Part shown: positions 56,856 to 64,000 of the stretch, piece after piece | Position numbering within the stretch: position 1 is the stretch's first letter | How the letters are laid out: each line of letters starts with the position of its first letter | Source of the DNA: SIG480 sp045636865 | GTDB taxonomy: Bacteria > Bacillota > Clostridia > Oscillospirales > JAAYXM01 | DNA: 64,000 nt | Direction of reading: 5' to 3' | NCBI GenBank assembly: GCA_045636865.1 | Contig: JAZTYJ010000015.1 | Location: forward strand, 1 to 64,000 | Position numbers and translations under genes: made by a program | The notes under the pieces: generated by a model | What the model was told of the DNA's origin: nothing | The model's database searches: none | What the model saw: the letters and a program-made list of their open reading frames with translations, nothing else

Positions 56856-58049
56856 TTACTTAAGAAGTTCGGGAATAGCCTGGTCGTTGTATGTTGTTAC
56901 ACGTTCAGCGCCATTCTTGCCGATGATATAAACGTCTTCGACACGGAATGAACCCCATTCCATACCCTTGAAGTAAGCATCAATGCAGATAGCCATATTC
57001 TCTTCGATAACGCGCTTGTTGTTGACAGAGAAAACAGGAGCTTCACATTCGATGAGACCTGTGCTGTGGAGACTTCCGTACGGGCAGTAGTCGATGTAGC
57101 CGTACTTTGTGAGGTAATCTGTGTATGCGTTGAGAACAACATCGCAGGGAGTTCCCGGAACCATAAGGGCTGATGCTGTGTTGAGAGCCTCATATGCACA
57201 CTTGATAGCGTCTTTGATCTTCTGCGGAACTTCGCCGAGAACGTACGGAGAGCAGATGATACCGTTGTAGCCTTCGTAGCAGACGCCTGCCGCAAAGTTC
57301 AAGATTTCGCTCTCCTGAATCTTTCTGTTTGTGTTGCGGCACATGCTGATGTATGAGTTCTGCGGACCTGTTGCAACCATCGGAGCAAATGCCTGAACAT
57401 AGCTTTCTCCACCGAGACGAAGCATCTCTGCCTCAAATTCAGCCTGAATTTCATATTCGTTCATTCCGGGCTTTACCTTCGGAACAACGCGGCGGAATGT
57501 ATCGCTGATGATTTCGCAAGCCTTGCGGATACATGCAACTTCAGCCGGAGTCTTGACAACGCGCATTGCGTAGTACTGCTCGTCGAAGTCTACGATTTCA
57601 GCACCGTCAAAAACCTTTGCAAGCTTGTTGTAGATAACAGCCGGGAAAGTGAGCTTTCCGATGAGACCGATTTTCTTAACGGTATACTTTGCCTTGAGCT
57701 CTCTGAAATAGCCTTCAAAATCGAGCTGACCTTCTGTGTCGTACTCAAAGCCTGAAACCTCACCGATTTCGGGGAAGATTTTGATGATTGAGCCTTCGAG
57801 CTTGTTCTTGACTTCTGCATAGTCAAAGCCTGCCTGACCTGAACAGAGAGTAACCTCGCCCTCAAGCGGGATGATTACTGCTGCGCTTTCGTTAACAGCA
57901 GAGAAGTCTGCGTAGTAACGAACAGCAGAAGGGTCAAGAAGGTTTGAGAAAGCAACGATCATATCAATGCCTTCCTGAGCCATGATACGACGTGTTTTAG
58001 CAACACGTTCTGTAAATTCGCCTTTTGAAATAACAGGGAGATTGTTCAT
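56856..58049 (-). CDS. M24-family creatinase-like hydrolase (metal site lost)
   Basis: 397 residues with the two-domain architecture of creatinase/aminopeptidase P. The usual five metal ligands are not kept. The two aspartates of the DxG...D block are replaced (ILNFAAGVCYEGYNGIIC, 249-266), E in the EP block is D357, while H328 (GSLHSTGL) and E371 (FRVEDVYI) remain. Creatinase itself works without metal and shows the same losses. The enzyme probably hydrolyses a C-N bond in a guanidino or amide compound rather than a peptide. First gene of the operon. Confidence 0.85.
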   Translation of the reverse strand: MNNLPVISKGEFTERVAKTRRIMAQEGIDMIVAFSNLLDPSAVRYYADFSAVNESAAVIIPLEGEVTLCSGQAGFDYAEVKNKLEGSIIKIFPEIGEVSGFEYDTEGQLDFEGYFRELKAKYTVKKIGLIGKLTFPAVIYNKLAKVFDGAEIVDFDEQYYAMRVVKTPAEVACIRKACEIISDTFRRVVPKVKPGMNEYEIQAEFEAEMLRLGGESYVQAFAPMVATGPQNSYISMCRNTNRKIQESEILNFAAGVCYEGYNGIICSPYVLGEVPQKIKDAIKCAYEALNTASALMVPGTPCDVVLNAYTDYLTKYGYIDYCPYGSLHSTGLIECEAPVFSVNNKRVIEENMAICIDAYFKGMEWGSFRVEDVYIIGKNGAERVTTYNDQAIPELLK

Positions 58050-58080
58050 AACAATTTACCACCTTTCGGTATTTTTCTTA

Positions 58081-58110
58081 ATAATAACATAAAAAGAGTA
58101 TAAATTTCAA
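58081..58110 (-). promoter_or_regulatory. Promoter of the creatinase-like/PTE/ASRT operon
   Basis: Minus strand TTGAAA (complement of 58105-58110) and TATTAT (complement of 58081-58086), spacer 18, about 30 bases before the start. It lies back-to-back with the AraC promoter. Confidence 0.6.
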
Positions 58111-58165
58111 TTCAATTCCTTGCGAAAAACATCAAAACTCTTGCCTTTTTATACAAGGTGTTTTC

Positions 58166-58194
58166 TTGACAAAAAAATATGCTCTTGTTATAAT
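58166..58194 (+). promoter_or_regulatory. Consensus promoter of the AraC-family regulator
   Basis: TTGACA at 58166-58171 and TATAAT at 58189-58194, spacer 17: a perfect consensus. Just upstream, CTTG-CCTTTTTATA-CAAG near 58140-58158 is an inverted repeat that could bind a regulator. Confidence 0.82.
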
Positions 58195-58219
58195 CAAAAA
58201 AGAAAAGAGGTGAGGCAAT

Positions 58220-58987
58220 ATGGCAGGTTTTGTAAGCTTCGGAGAAGAGAAAATATCGGAAAAGGGTTCGTTTTCGGCACTTGGCAGCGGCGAATGGGGA
58301 ATTCTCTGTATAAAGCAGGGGGGAGGCATCGCATCGCTCAACGGAATATCATATCGGATTGAAGGGGATTCGGTGTGCATCGTTTCGAAGAAAGACAGTT
58401 TTTCGTTCGTTCCGGAGATGGAGTCGGAGCTTTTGTATGTATCGTTTGACGAGGTATCGTTTGCATCAAGCCGCTTGTTGCCTCTGCTTGAAATATTCTA
58501 CCTCAAGAACAGAGTGAGAAAGGTTTCGGATGAAAACCGGAAGATTCTTTTGCTTTTTGATGAGATGAGAGATATTCCGACGGAAAATCCGTTCTGTTCC
58601 CACCTTTTATATTCAAAGCTTGTTGAGCTTCTGTGTCTGCTCGGTATTGCGTTTGAGGATGAAAAAGAAAAGACATCTCACGAAAAGATTTCTTCAGCCG
58701 TAATAAGATATATAAATGAAAATCTTGAGAACAGCTTCACACTCGACGATATAGCAAAAAGCCTTTTTGTCAGCAAGTACTATATGTCGCACATCTTCAA
58801 AAAAGAGGTCGGGGTGTCTGTCGGTGAGATGGTGCTCATAAAGAAGATGGACTATGCAGATCACCTTCTCTCAATGGGCATAACAGCACATCGCGTGAGC
58901 GAGCTTACGGGATTTCGTTCATATTCTGCGTTTTATCGGATTTATAAGAGAATAAAAGGTCGCTCTCCGCAGGGCAAAGGAAATTAA
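58220..58987 (+). CDS. AraC-family transcriptional regulator
   Basis: 255 residues. A cupin-like ligand-binding N-terminal domain (about 20-95) is followed by paired helix-turn-helix motifs: SFTLDDIAKSLFVSKYYMSHIFKKEVGVS (about 174-202) and the second ending RVSELTGFRSYSAFYRIYKR. It is divergent from the creatinase-like operon, across a 170-base region with two promoters, so it most likely switches that operon on with its substrate. The PflA-like gene begins four bases after its stop. Confidence 0.9.
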   Translation: MAGFVSFGEEKISEKGSFSALGSGEWGILCIKQGGGIASLNGISYRIEGDSVCIVSKKDSFSFVPEMESELLYVSFDEVSFASSRLLPLLEIFYLKNRVRKVSDENRKILLLFDEMRDIPTENPFCSHLLYSKLVELLCLLGIAFEDEKEKTSHEKISSAVIRYINENLENSFTLDDIAKSLFVSKYYMSHIFKKEVGVSVGEMVLIKKMDYADHLLSMGITAHRVSELTGFRSYSAFYRIYKRIKGRSPQGKGN

Positions 58988-58990
58988 GCT

Positions 58991-59869
58991 ATGGCAGAGT
59001 GCAGAATTTGTCCGCGATTGTGCGGAGTTGACAGAGAAAAAACTCCCGGCTTCTGCGGAGCGGGTGATGAGATGAAAATAGGTCGTGCCGCGCTTCATTT
59101 CTGGGAGGAACCGTCAATTTCGGGAGATTGCGGATCGGGAACGGTTTTCTTCTCCGGTTGCAATTTGAGATGTGTCTATTGCCAGAACAGAAAGATAAGC
59201 AGGGATGGAAAGGGAAAGGTCGTGTCAAAGGAGGAGCTCTCTGAAATCTTCTTAAAGCTTGAGGCTGACGGCGCTCACAACATAAACCTCATAACCCCGA
59301 CGCACTATGCAACTTCTGTTGCAGAGTCTCTCCGGATGGCAAAGAGAAGTGGATTGAAAATCCCCGTGGTTTATAACTGCGGCGGATATGAAAGCGCAGA
59401 AACACTTCGCGATATAAGTGATGTTATTGATGTTTATATGCCTGATTTTAAATACTTTGATGACAAATATGCCATAAAGTATTCGGGCGCAAAAAATTAC
59501 GCCGAAATATCAAAGACGGCACTTGCGGAGATGTTTTCGATTCTCGGCAAGAATGAGTTTGATTCGCGTGGTATAATGCAAAGAGGAATCATCGTGCGGC
59601 ATATGATGCTTCCGGGACTTATTTTTGATTCAAAGAAGATAATAGACTATCTTTACAAAACCTATGGAGATGATATTTATATCAGTATAATGAGCCAGTA
59701 TACGCCTATGCCGTGGGTGAGTGATTACTCCGAAATAAACAGAAAAGTATCAGATGAGTATTACAGAACTCTGGTCGGTTATGCCGCGGAAATCGGCGTT
59801 AAAAATGCCTATATCCAGGATGGCGATGCGGCAGATGAAAGTTTCATACCGGAGTTTTACGGCGAATAA
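58991..59869 (+). CDS. PflA-like radical SAM protein
   Basis: 292 residues. CNLRCVYC (C57, C61, C64) binds the cluster. Preceding it is an extra cysteine set, C4, C7, C11 and C22, with CPRLCGVDREKTPGFC. This is the layout of the putative pyruvate-formate-lyase-activating-like proteins of unknown target. The gene is cotranscribed with the AraC regulator. No glycyl radical enzyme is nearby, so its target is unknown. Confidence 0.87.
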   Translation: MAECRICPRLCGVDREKTPGFCGAGDEMKIGRAALHFWEEPSISGDCGSGTVFFSGCNLRCVYCQNRKISRDGKGKVVSKEELSEIFLKLEADGAHNINLITPTHYATSVAESLRMAKRSGLKIPVVYNCGGYESAETLRDISDVIDVYMPDFKYFDDKYAIKYSGAKNYAEISKTALAEMFSILGKNEFDSRGIMQRGIIVRHMMLPGLIFDSKKIIDYLYKTYGDDIYISIMSQYTPMPWVSDYSEINRKVSDEYYRTLVGYAAEIGVKNAYIQDGDAADESFIPEFYGE

Positions 59870-59903
59870 AAAGCACTTCAGCAATGCTGAAGTGCTTTTG
59901 GTT
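59869..59903. terminator. Bidirectional terminator
   Basis: AAAAGCACTTCAGC and GCTGAAGTGCTTTT pair perfectly around AAT. It lies between the convergent radical-SAM and HtrA genes. Confidence 0.93.
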
Positions 59904-59904
59904 T

Positions 59905-61245
59905 TTAGTTTTGTTCTCCGTAGGTGGAGAGTGCGGCCTCGTCCATGAGAATTATGTCGATATCAACTTCTTTTCCGTTGCGATAGACTGTGAGCGTTAC
60001 CTCGTCTCCTGCTTTGAAATTGTCGCGTATCTGCTTGATTTCTGCAGTAGATGAGAGCTTTGTGCCGTTCATCTTTGTGATAACGTCTCCGCGTCTGAGC
60101 CCTTTTTTGAATGCGTCGGAATATGGGTGAACATACTCAACATAAAGTCCTTCCGGGAGTCCGTAGAATGCGGCATCGCGCTCTGTTATGCTCTGACCGT
60201 TTATTCCGATTGACGGGCGTCCCTTGATATATCCGTTTGAGATAAGCTCGTCAATAATCGGCTTTGCGGTGTTTATCGGAATTGCAAAGCCGAGACCCTC
60301 ATAGTAGGAAATGCCGACTTTAATCGTGTTTATGCCGATAACCTGACCGAATTCGTTAACAAGCGGGCCGCCTGAGTTTCCTGGGTTTATTGAGGCATCC
60401 GTCTGGATAAGAGTCATTGTGCGGTCTTCGATTACGATATCGCGGTTGATGGCTGAGATGATTCCTGATGTAACGGTATTCTGAAGCTGAAGTCCTGCCG
60501 GGTTTCCGATAGCGATTGCGGGATCGCCCTGTTCAAGCTTGTCAGAATCGCCGAATTCTGCCGCAGGGAGGTTTTCTTCGTCAATCTTTATCACGGCGAG
60601 ATCGGTTCTTGCATCTGCGCCAATAAGACGCGCGGGATATGTTGTTCCGTCGTCAAGAACAACGGAAATCGTTGTCATACCCTCAATAACGTGGTTGTTT
60701 GTTATGACGTATCCGTCAGAGGACATAATAATTCCCGAGCCGACAGAGGAGGATGAAAAGCTCTGGGCACTCTGGCAAGTGACACCTACAACAGAGGCTC
60801 TGACTTTCTGCGAAATCTGTTTTACGGTAAGGGCGTTGTCCGAGGTCGGTGCGCCCTTTGAAACGGGGGATTCGTTCTGGATAAGGTGCTCTTCAACTTT
60901 GCTTTCGGGGAGAATGTCGTGATGTGATGAGCTGTTATCAAAAAAGGATATCGACGGTGAGAATTTAAAGAATGCATAAAGAAGAGTTGAGGAAACAATG
61001 AGGCAGAGCGAGCCGATAACACAAAGGAAAACCACAAGCCACGCAGGCGTTTTTTTCTGTCTGTACTGCGTATTCACATAAGTAGGAGTATGCTCGTCGT
61101 GTTTTTGCTCTTCACTCGATCCTGCTGATTCGGGTGGGATTTTGACGGCAGGTTCTTCGTTTCTTTCTTCAGATTCCGTATTTTCGGAAACGGGAGCGTT
61201 TTCAAATTCGTTTTCGTTATTTTCGTTAAAGAAATCGTTGTTCAT
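59905..61245 (-). CDS. HtrA/DegP-like membrane serine protease
   Basis: 446 residues, S1C family. A 68-residue acidic cytoplasmic tail and a membrane helix (about 69-93) precede the trypsin-like domain. The triad is H185 (ITNNHVIEG), D215 (RTDLAVI) and S291 (GNSGGP). A PDZ domain occupies about 350-440 (GLRRGDVITKMNG). HtrA degrades or refolds damaged exported proteins. The ribosome binding site is AAGGAGGT. A two-component pair lies just upstream in the same orientation, a common control arrangement. Confidence 0.95.
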   Translation of the reverse strand: MNNDFFNENNENEFENAPVSENTESEERNEEPAVKIPPESAGSSEEQKHDEHTPTYVNTQYRQKKTPAWLVVFLCVIGSLCLIVSSTLLYAFFKFSPSISFFDNSSSHHDILPESKVEEHLIQNESPVSKGAPTSDNALTVKQISQKVRASVVGVTCQSAQSFSSSSVGSGIIMSSDGYVITNNHVIEGMTTISVVLDDGTTYPARLIGADARTDLAVIKIDEENLPAAEFGDSDKLEQGDPAIAIGNPAGLQLQNTVTSGIISAINRDIVIEDRTMTLIQTDASINPGNSGGPLVNEFGQVIGINTIKVGISYYEGLGFAIPINTAKPIIDELISNGYIKGRPSIGINGQSITERDAAFYGLPEGLYVEYVHPYSDAFKKGLRRGDVITKMNGTKLSSTAEIKQIRDNFKAGDEVTLTVYRNGKEVDIDIILMDEAALSTYGEQN

Positions 61246-61322
61246 ATAAAAGACCTCCTTTTAGAGTAGTGTAGCATATAAATAGATATATTTTATGACG
61301 TGAGAGTAAACAAACCGTGAAT

Positions 61323-62741
61323 TTAAAGTGTGATTCGTTTTGGGATCGTAAATGAGAAAGTGGTTTTGTTGTTTTCGCTTTTGGCACGGATTGTTCCTTT
61401 GTGGAGATTTATGATAGTTTTTGCAATGTAAAGACCAAGACCGAGTCCGTCTTTGTCGCGCGAACGCGAAGAGTCGGATTTGTGGAAACGGTCAAAAACA
61501 TACTTTAATTGGTCCTTGGGGATTTCTGCACCGTAATTTGCAACGGAGAAAGTAACGCTGTTTCCCTTTTCGGATATAAAAACGTCGATTTTTGAATCGT
61601 TTTCAGAAAACTTTAGTGCGTTGTCAACAAGGTTATAGACAACCTGATATATCGAATCCTCGCTTGCTTCGGTCAGAATGTTGTGCGGAGGAAGTTCGAG
61701 GCTAATTCGGATGTTTTTTTCTTCGGCGCGCTTTTCAAAGCTCTGGAGCGCGTGCTTAATAAACTCACAAAAATCAAACGTGTTATATTCCTCTCGGATG
61801 TTCTTGCTCTGAAGAACCGTGATATCAAGCATGCGGCTGACAAGCCTTGAGAGACGGTGAACTTCATCCGAAACGATTTTCAGATAGTGTTCCTCGCGCT
61901 CCTTTGGGATCGTGCCGTCTAAAATTCCGTCAACAAAGCCGGTTATTGAGGTCATCGGTGAGCGAAGCTCGTGAGATACGTTTGCTATAAAAGTACGGCG
62001 CAGATTTTCTGATTTTTCAAGTGAATCTGCCATATTGTTAAAAGCTGTCGTCATTTCGCCGATTTCATCCGACGATTCAACCGAGACGCGCGATGAAAAA
62101 TCGCCTTTTGCAAAATTTGCGGAAGCTAAAGAAATCTGTTTTATCGGCTTTGTCATCTTCCTGACAATAAAATACGAAACAAGAGCCGCAAATATGAATA
62201 CTATAAAAGCGAGGAAGGTGAAAAGGTTTTTAACATAGGTCATAAGAACCTTTACGTTTTCGATAGAGGTTGTAACATAGACATAGGCAATCGGGGTTCC
62301 GAGTGTATTCTTTGCAGGGATACCTACTGTGTAATTTTCCCCGGGATAAAGCCCTTCAAGTGTGCCGGTAGAAGAAAACTCTTCAGTCTCTGCGGTTTCC
62401 GAAAGGATGTCCGGATGAACACTTTTGTCCATAAAGGAGCTTCCGTATGGGTCGGAGGTCATAAAAATTCTTCCGTTTTTGTCGCATACGATAATGTGAA
62501 TGTTGCCGTCGTTTGACATAGAAGAAATAATGGTTTTAATCATCTGTTCATGGGAGAGCGAATGGTTATAAAATAAATCCTCCGTCATTGATGACACTCT
62601 TTTTGCCGCAAGGGAGAGGGAATTGTGCTTTTCAGAGATTGAATAGTTGTGCATCTGAAAAGAAAGCCCGATTCCGATTACAAACAGACAGATGACAAGC
62701 GGGATCGCAATCATCAGGTAATATTTATAGAGCAGTTTCAA
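61323..62741 (-). CDS. HAMP-domain sensor histidine kinase
   Basis: 472 residues. Membrane helices at 9-29 and 172-193 flank a 140-residue extracytoplasmic sensor. A HAMP domain is at 194-246, then HisKA with H257 in ANVSHELRSPMTS and the HATPase boxes (VDNALKFSEN, GLGLGLYIAK). It resembles PhoR/VicK-like envelope sensors. The start is ATG; the response-regulator gene ends 11 bases upstream. HtrA lies 77 bases downstream, so the system may watch over protein folding in the envelope. Confidence 0.93.
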   Translation of the reverse strand: MKLLYKYYLMIAIPLVICLFVIGIGLSFQMHNYSISEKHNSLSLAAKRVSSMTEDLFYNHSLSHEQMIKTIISSMSNDGNIHIIVCDKNGRIFMTSDPYGSSFMDKSVHPDILSETAETEEFSSTGTLEGLYPGENYTVGIPAKNTLGTPIAYVYVTTSIENVKVLMTYVKNLFTFLAFIVFIFAALVSYFIVRKMTKPIKQISLASANFAKGDFSSRVSVESSDEIGEMTTAFNNMADSLEKSENLRRTFIANVSHELRSPMTSITGFVDGILDGTIPKEREEHYLKIVSDEVHRLSRLVSRMLDITVLQSKNIREEYNTFDFCEFIKHALQSFEKRAEEKNIRISLELPPHNILTEASEDSIYQVVYNLVDNALKFSENDSKIDVFISEKGNSVTFSVANYGAEIPKDQLKYVFDRFHKSDSSRSRDKDGLGLGLYIAKTIINLHKGTIRAKSENNKTTFSFTIPKRITL

Positions 62742-62752
62742 GCGGATTCACC

Positions 62753-63451
62753 TCACGAACCTGATTTAAGCTCGAATTTATAGCCAACACCCCAGACGGT
62801 TGCGAGAGTCCACTTATCGCTTGCTCCGTTTATTTTTTCGCGGACGCGCTTTATGTGAACGTCAACCGTTCTTGAATCGCCGAGATATTCAAAACCCCAG
62901 ACGTCATCAAGAAGCTGATTTCGGGTGAAAACTCTGTTTGGATTAGAGGCGAGATAGTTTAAGAGCTCAAGCTCTTTTGGCGGCATTTCGATCTTCTTTC
63001 CGCAGACCAAAACCTCGTATGCCGACATATTTATAACGAGGTTGTGAAATGTTTTCACGTCTTTTTCGTCATCCTCGGTCTTTGTACCGTCGAAGCGGCG
63101 CAGTACCGCGTGGATTCTTGCTATAACCTCCTTCATATCAAACGGCTTTGCGATATAGTCGTCTGCTCCGAGCTCAAGGCCGCTTACCTTGTCGATTGTT
63201 TCGTCTTTTGCGGTAAGCATAATAATCGGAACCTCTGAAGTTTTACGGATTTCTCTGCAGACTTCAAAGCCGTCCATCTCGGGGAGCATTATATCAAGAA
63301 GTATGAGATCGGGCGATGCGCTTGAAAACGCGTTGAGACCCGTTTTTCCGTCTCCTGCGATTGTAACGTCAAAATTGTCTTTTTCAAGATAAAGCCGAAT
63401 AAGCTCTGCTATATTCGGGTCATCTTCGATTATGAGGATATGGGTAGACAA
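62753..63451 (-). CDS. OmpR/PhoB-family response regulator
   Basis: 232 residues. Receiver: acidic pair E9-D10-D11, phospho-acceptor D53 in LLLDIMLPEMDG, T80, K102. A winged-helix DNA-binding domain spans about 130-232 (DSRTVDVHIKRVREKI). The start is taken as TTG at 63451, spaced correctly from AGAGGTGAT; GTG at 63460 is inside that site. It pairs with the kinase that follows. Confidence 0.92.
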   Translation of the reverse strand: MSTHILIIEDDPNIAELIRLYLEKDNFDVTIAGDGKTGLNAFSSASPDLILLDIMLPEMDGFEVCREIRKTSEVPIIMLTAKDETIDKVSGLELGADDYIAKPFDMKEVIARIHAVLRRFDGTKTEDDEKDVKTFHNLVINMSAYEVLVCGKKIEMPPKELELLNYLASNPNRVFTRNQLLDDVWGFEYLGDSRTVDVHIKRVREKINGASDKWTLATVWGVGYKFELKSGS

Positions 63452-63564
63452 ATAAATCACCTCTTCGTCTTTTTTTGAAAGTCAATTATATTATACACCA
63501 AACATAAGGGAAATGGTTAATAAATTGTAAAAGCTTAAAATTTTCAGAAAAAAACATTATTTTC
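63452..63564. other. Intergenic region with no recognised gene
   Basis: Together with the riboswitch it forms the longest gene-free stretch (63452-63826). It holds an AT-rich segment and a TATAAT-like sequence on the minus strand near 63508 but no good -35, so the response-regulator promoter was not fixed. Nothing else was recognised. Confidence 0.5.
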
Positions 63565-63592
63565 TTGATTTTCAGAAAAACTGTGATATAAT
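63565..63592 (+). promoter_or_regulatory. Promoter of the FMN riboswitch / ribU
   Basis: TTGATT at 63565-63570 and TATAAT at 63587-63592, spacer 16. The start of transcription near 63600 is about 25 bases before the riboswitch. Confidence 0.75.
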
Positions 63593-63625
63593 TGAAAAAT
63601 AAGAAATTTCATACAACTTGATATA

Positions 63626-63754
63626 TTTCTTCGGGGCGAGGTGAAATTCCTCACCGGCGGTAAAGCAGATTTTCTGACGAGCCCGCGAGCTGCAAGCGCA
63701 GCAGAATTCGGTGAATTCCGATGCCGACGGTACAGTCCGGATGTGAGAAGAAAG
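63626..63754 (+). promoter_or_regulatory. FMN riboswitch (RFN element)
   Basis: The conserved blocks are all present: TCGGGGCGAGGTGAAATTCC, TCACCGGCGGTAAAG, the variable arm region, AGCCCGCGAGC, GATTCCGATGCCGACGG-like ATTCCGATGCCGACGG, then TACAGTCCGGATG and the closing GAGAAGAAA pairing with TTTCTTC. Binding FMN lets the downstream terminator form and switches off ribU. Confidence 0.97.
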
Positions 63755-63781
63755 CTTTTTGTACATAGCTATATGTATTTA

Positions 63782-63813
63782 TGCCTCGATTTTTATATCG
63801 GGGCATTTTTTGT
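63782..63813 (+). terminator. Regulated terminator of the FMN riboswitch
   Basis: TGCCTCGAT pairs with ATCGGGGCA (one G-U) around a T-rich loop and is followed by six T. It lies between the riboswitch and the ribU ribosome binding site, so control is by transcription attenuation. Confidence 0.9.
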
Positions 63814-63826
63814 TGGAGGTATTATT

Positions 63827-64000
63827 ATGAAGACAGTACAATGGTGTGTAAAGGTTTCTATGCTTTCTGCGGTTGCGGTTGTTCTTATGCTTGTAGAATT
63901 TCCGCTTCCGTTTATTGCTCCGCCGTTTTATAAGCTTGACTTCAGCGAGCTGCCGGTGCTTCTCGGCGGATTTGCACTCGGTCCTTTGGCGGCTGTTGTG
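63827..64000 (+). CDS. ribU: Riboflavin ECF transporter S component (partial)
   Basis: 58 codons at the right edge, cut off by the window end. The visible part has MLSAVAVVLMLVEFPLPFIA and then LDFSELPVLLGGFALGPLAA, the family's first two membrane segments with the conserved LD-SE-P block. RibU brings riboflavin in with the shared EcfAA'T module. Control by an FMN riboswitch supports this. GGAGG precedes the ATG. Confidence 0.93.
   Translation, partial: MKTVQWCVKVSMLSAVAVVLMLVEFPLPFIAPPFYKLDFSELPVLLGGFALGPLAAVV

Noticed and set aside
1..64000. CRISPR array, insertion sequence or prophage
   Set aside because: No regularly spaced repeats, transposase, integrase or phage structural genes were seen on either strand.

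Overview
The window is chromosomal DNA of a low-to-mid G+C Gram-positive anaerobe, most likely a spore-forming member of class Clostridia (Oscillospiraceae/Ruminococcaceae-like; the genus cannot be fixed from sequence alone). Grounds: the ribosomal gene order with adk, map, a KOW protein and infA between secY and rpmJ; sporulation genes (bofA, a BofC-like protein, ricT, a GerM-like lipoprotein); S-layer-homology (SLH) proteins; several radical-SAM enzymes; strong GGAGG ribosome binding sites; and frequent TTG starts.

Layout. 1-7660: end of the spc/alpha ribosomal operon (rplR end, rpsE, rpmD, rplO, secY, adk, map, KOW protein, infA, rpmJ, rpsM, rpsK, rpsD, rpoA, rplQ) closed by a terminator. 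7668-12735: a P-loop NTPase, a VanY-type carboxypeptidase, tiny membrane proteins, a possible structured RNA ahead of a BofC-like gene, a 34-residue Cys/Asn-rich protein, bofA with a yaaL-like gene, and a small-multidrug-export-type membrane protein. 12774-16920: a small membrane protein, recD2, comFC and mreB. 16963-17843: an Xre regulator divergent from a DUF6514 gene, with palindromic operators between them. 17884-22673: two divergent SLH proteins. 22722-26686: a leftward run comEA, response regulator, histidine kinase, GerMN lipoprotein, phosphopantetheinyl transferase. 26765-32478: a rightward dacF-like carboxypeptidase facing a leftward operon femX-like, alr, darA, holB, ricT. 32677-34641: purine permease plus phosphoribosyltransferase. 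34802-39836: a sugar-linked group (Gfo/Idh/MocA protein, HAD phosphatase, SDR, ROK regulator, zinc-ribbon metallophosphoesterase). 39879-43595: argG-argH and a KDPG aldolase/VOC fusion. 43837-47455: LCP cell-wall ligase, S1-repeat protein, TIM-barrel isomerase, SDR. 47553-50537: two radical-SAM genes, one with a B12-type domain, beside tRNA-Leu(CAG). 50696-55318: trkA-trkH, a MATE exporter, a small membrane protein. 55446-59869: a leftward M24 creatinase-like / phosphotriesterase-like / ASRT-like operon divergent from an AraC regulator and a PflA-like radical-SAM gene. 59905-63451: HtrA protease, histidine kinase and response regulator. 63565-64000: an FMN riboswitch with terminator ahead of the truncated ribU.

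How it fits together. Most of the window is housekeeping: translation, secretion, DNA repair, envelope building and sensing, potassium uptake, arginine synthesis, purine salvage and riboflavin uptake. The parts least explained by known systems are the creatinase-like/PTE/ASRT operon, the twin radical-SAM block next to the tRNA, the candidate structured RNA in front of the BofC-like gene, and the sugar-linked group whose members lack expected active-site or metal residues. No insertion sequences, prophage genes or CRISPR arrays were seen.
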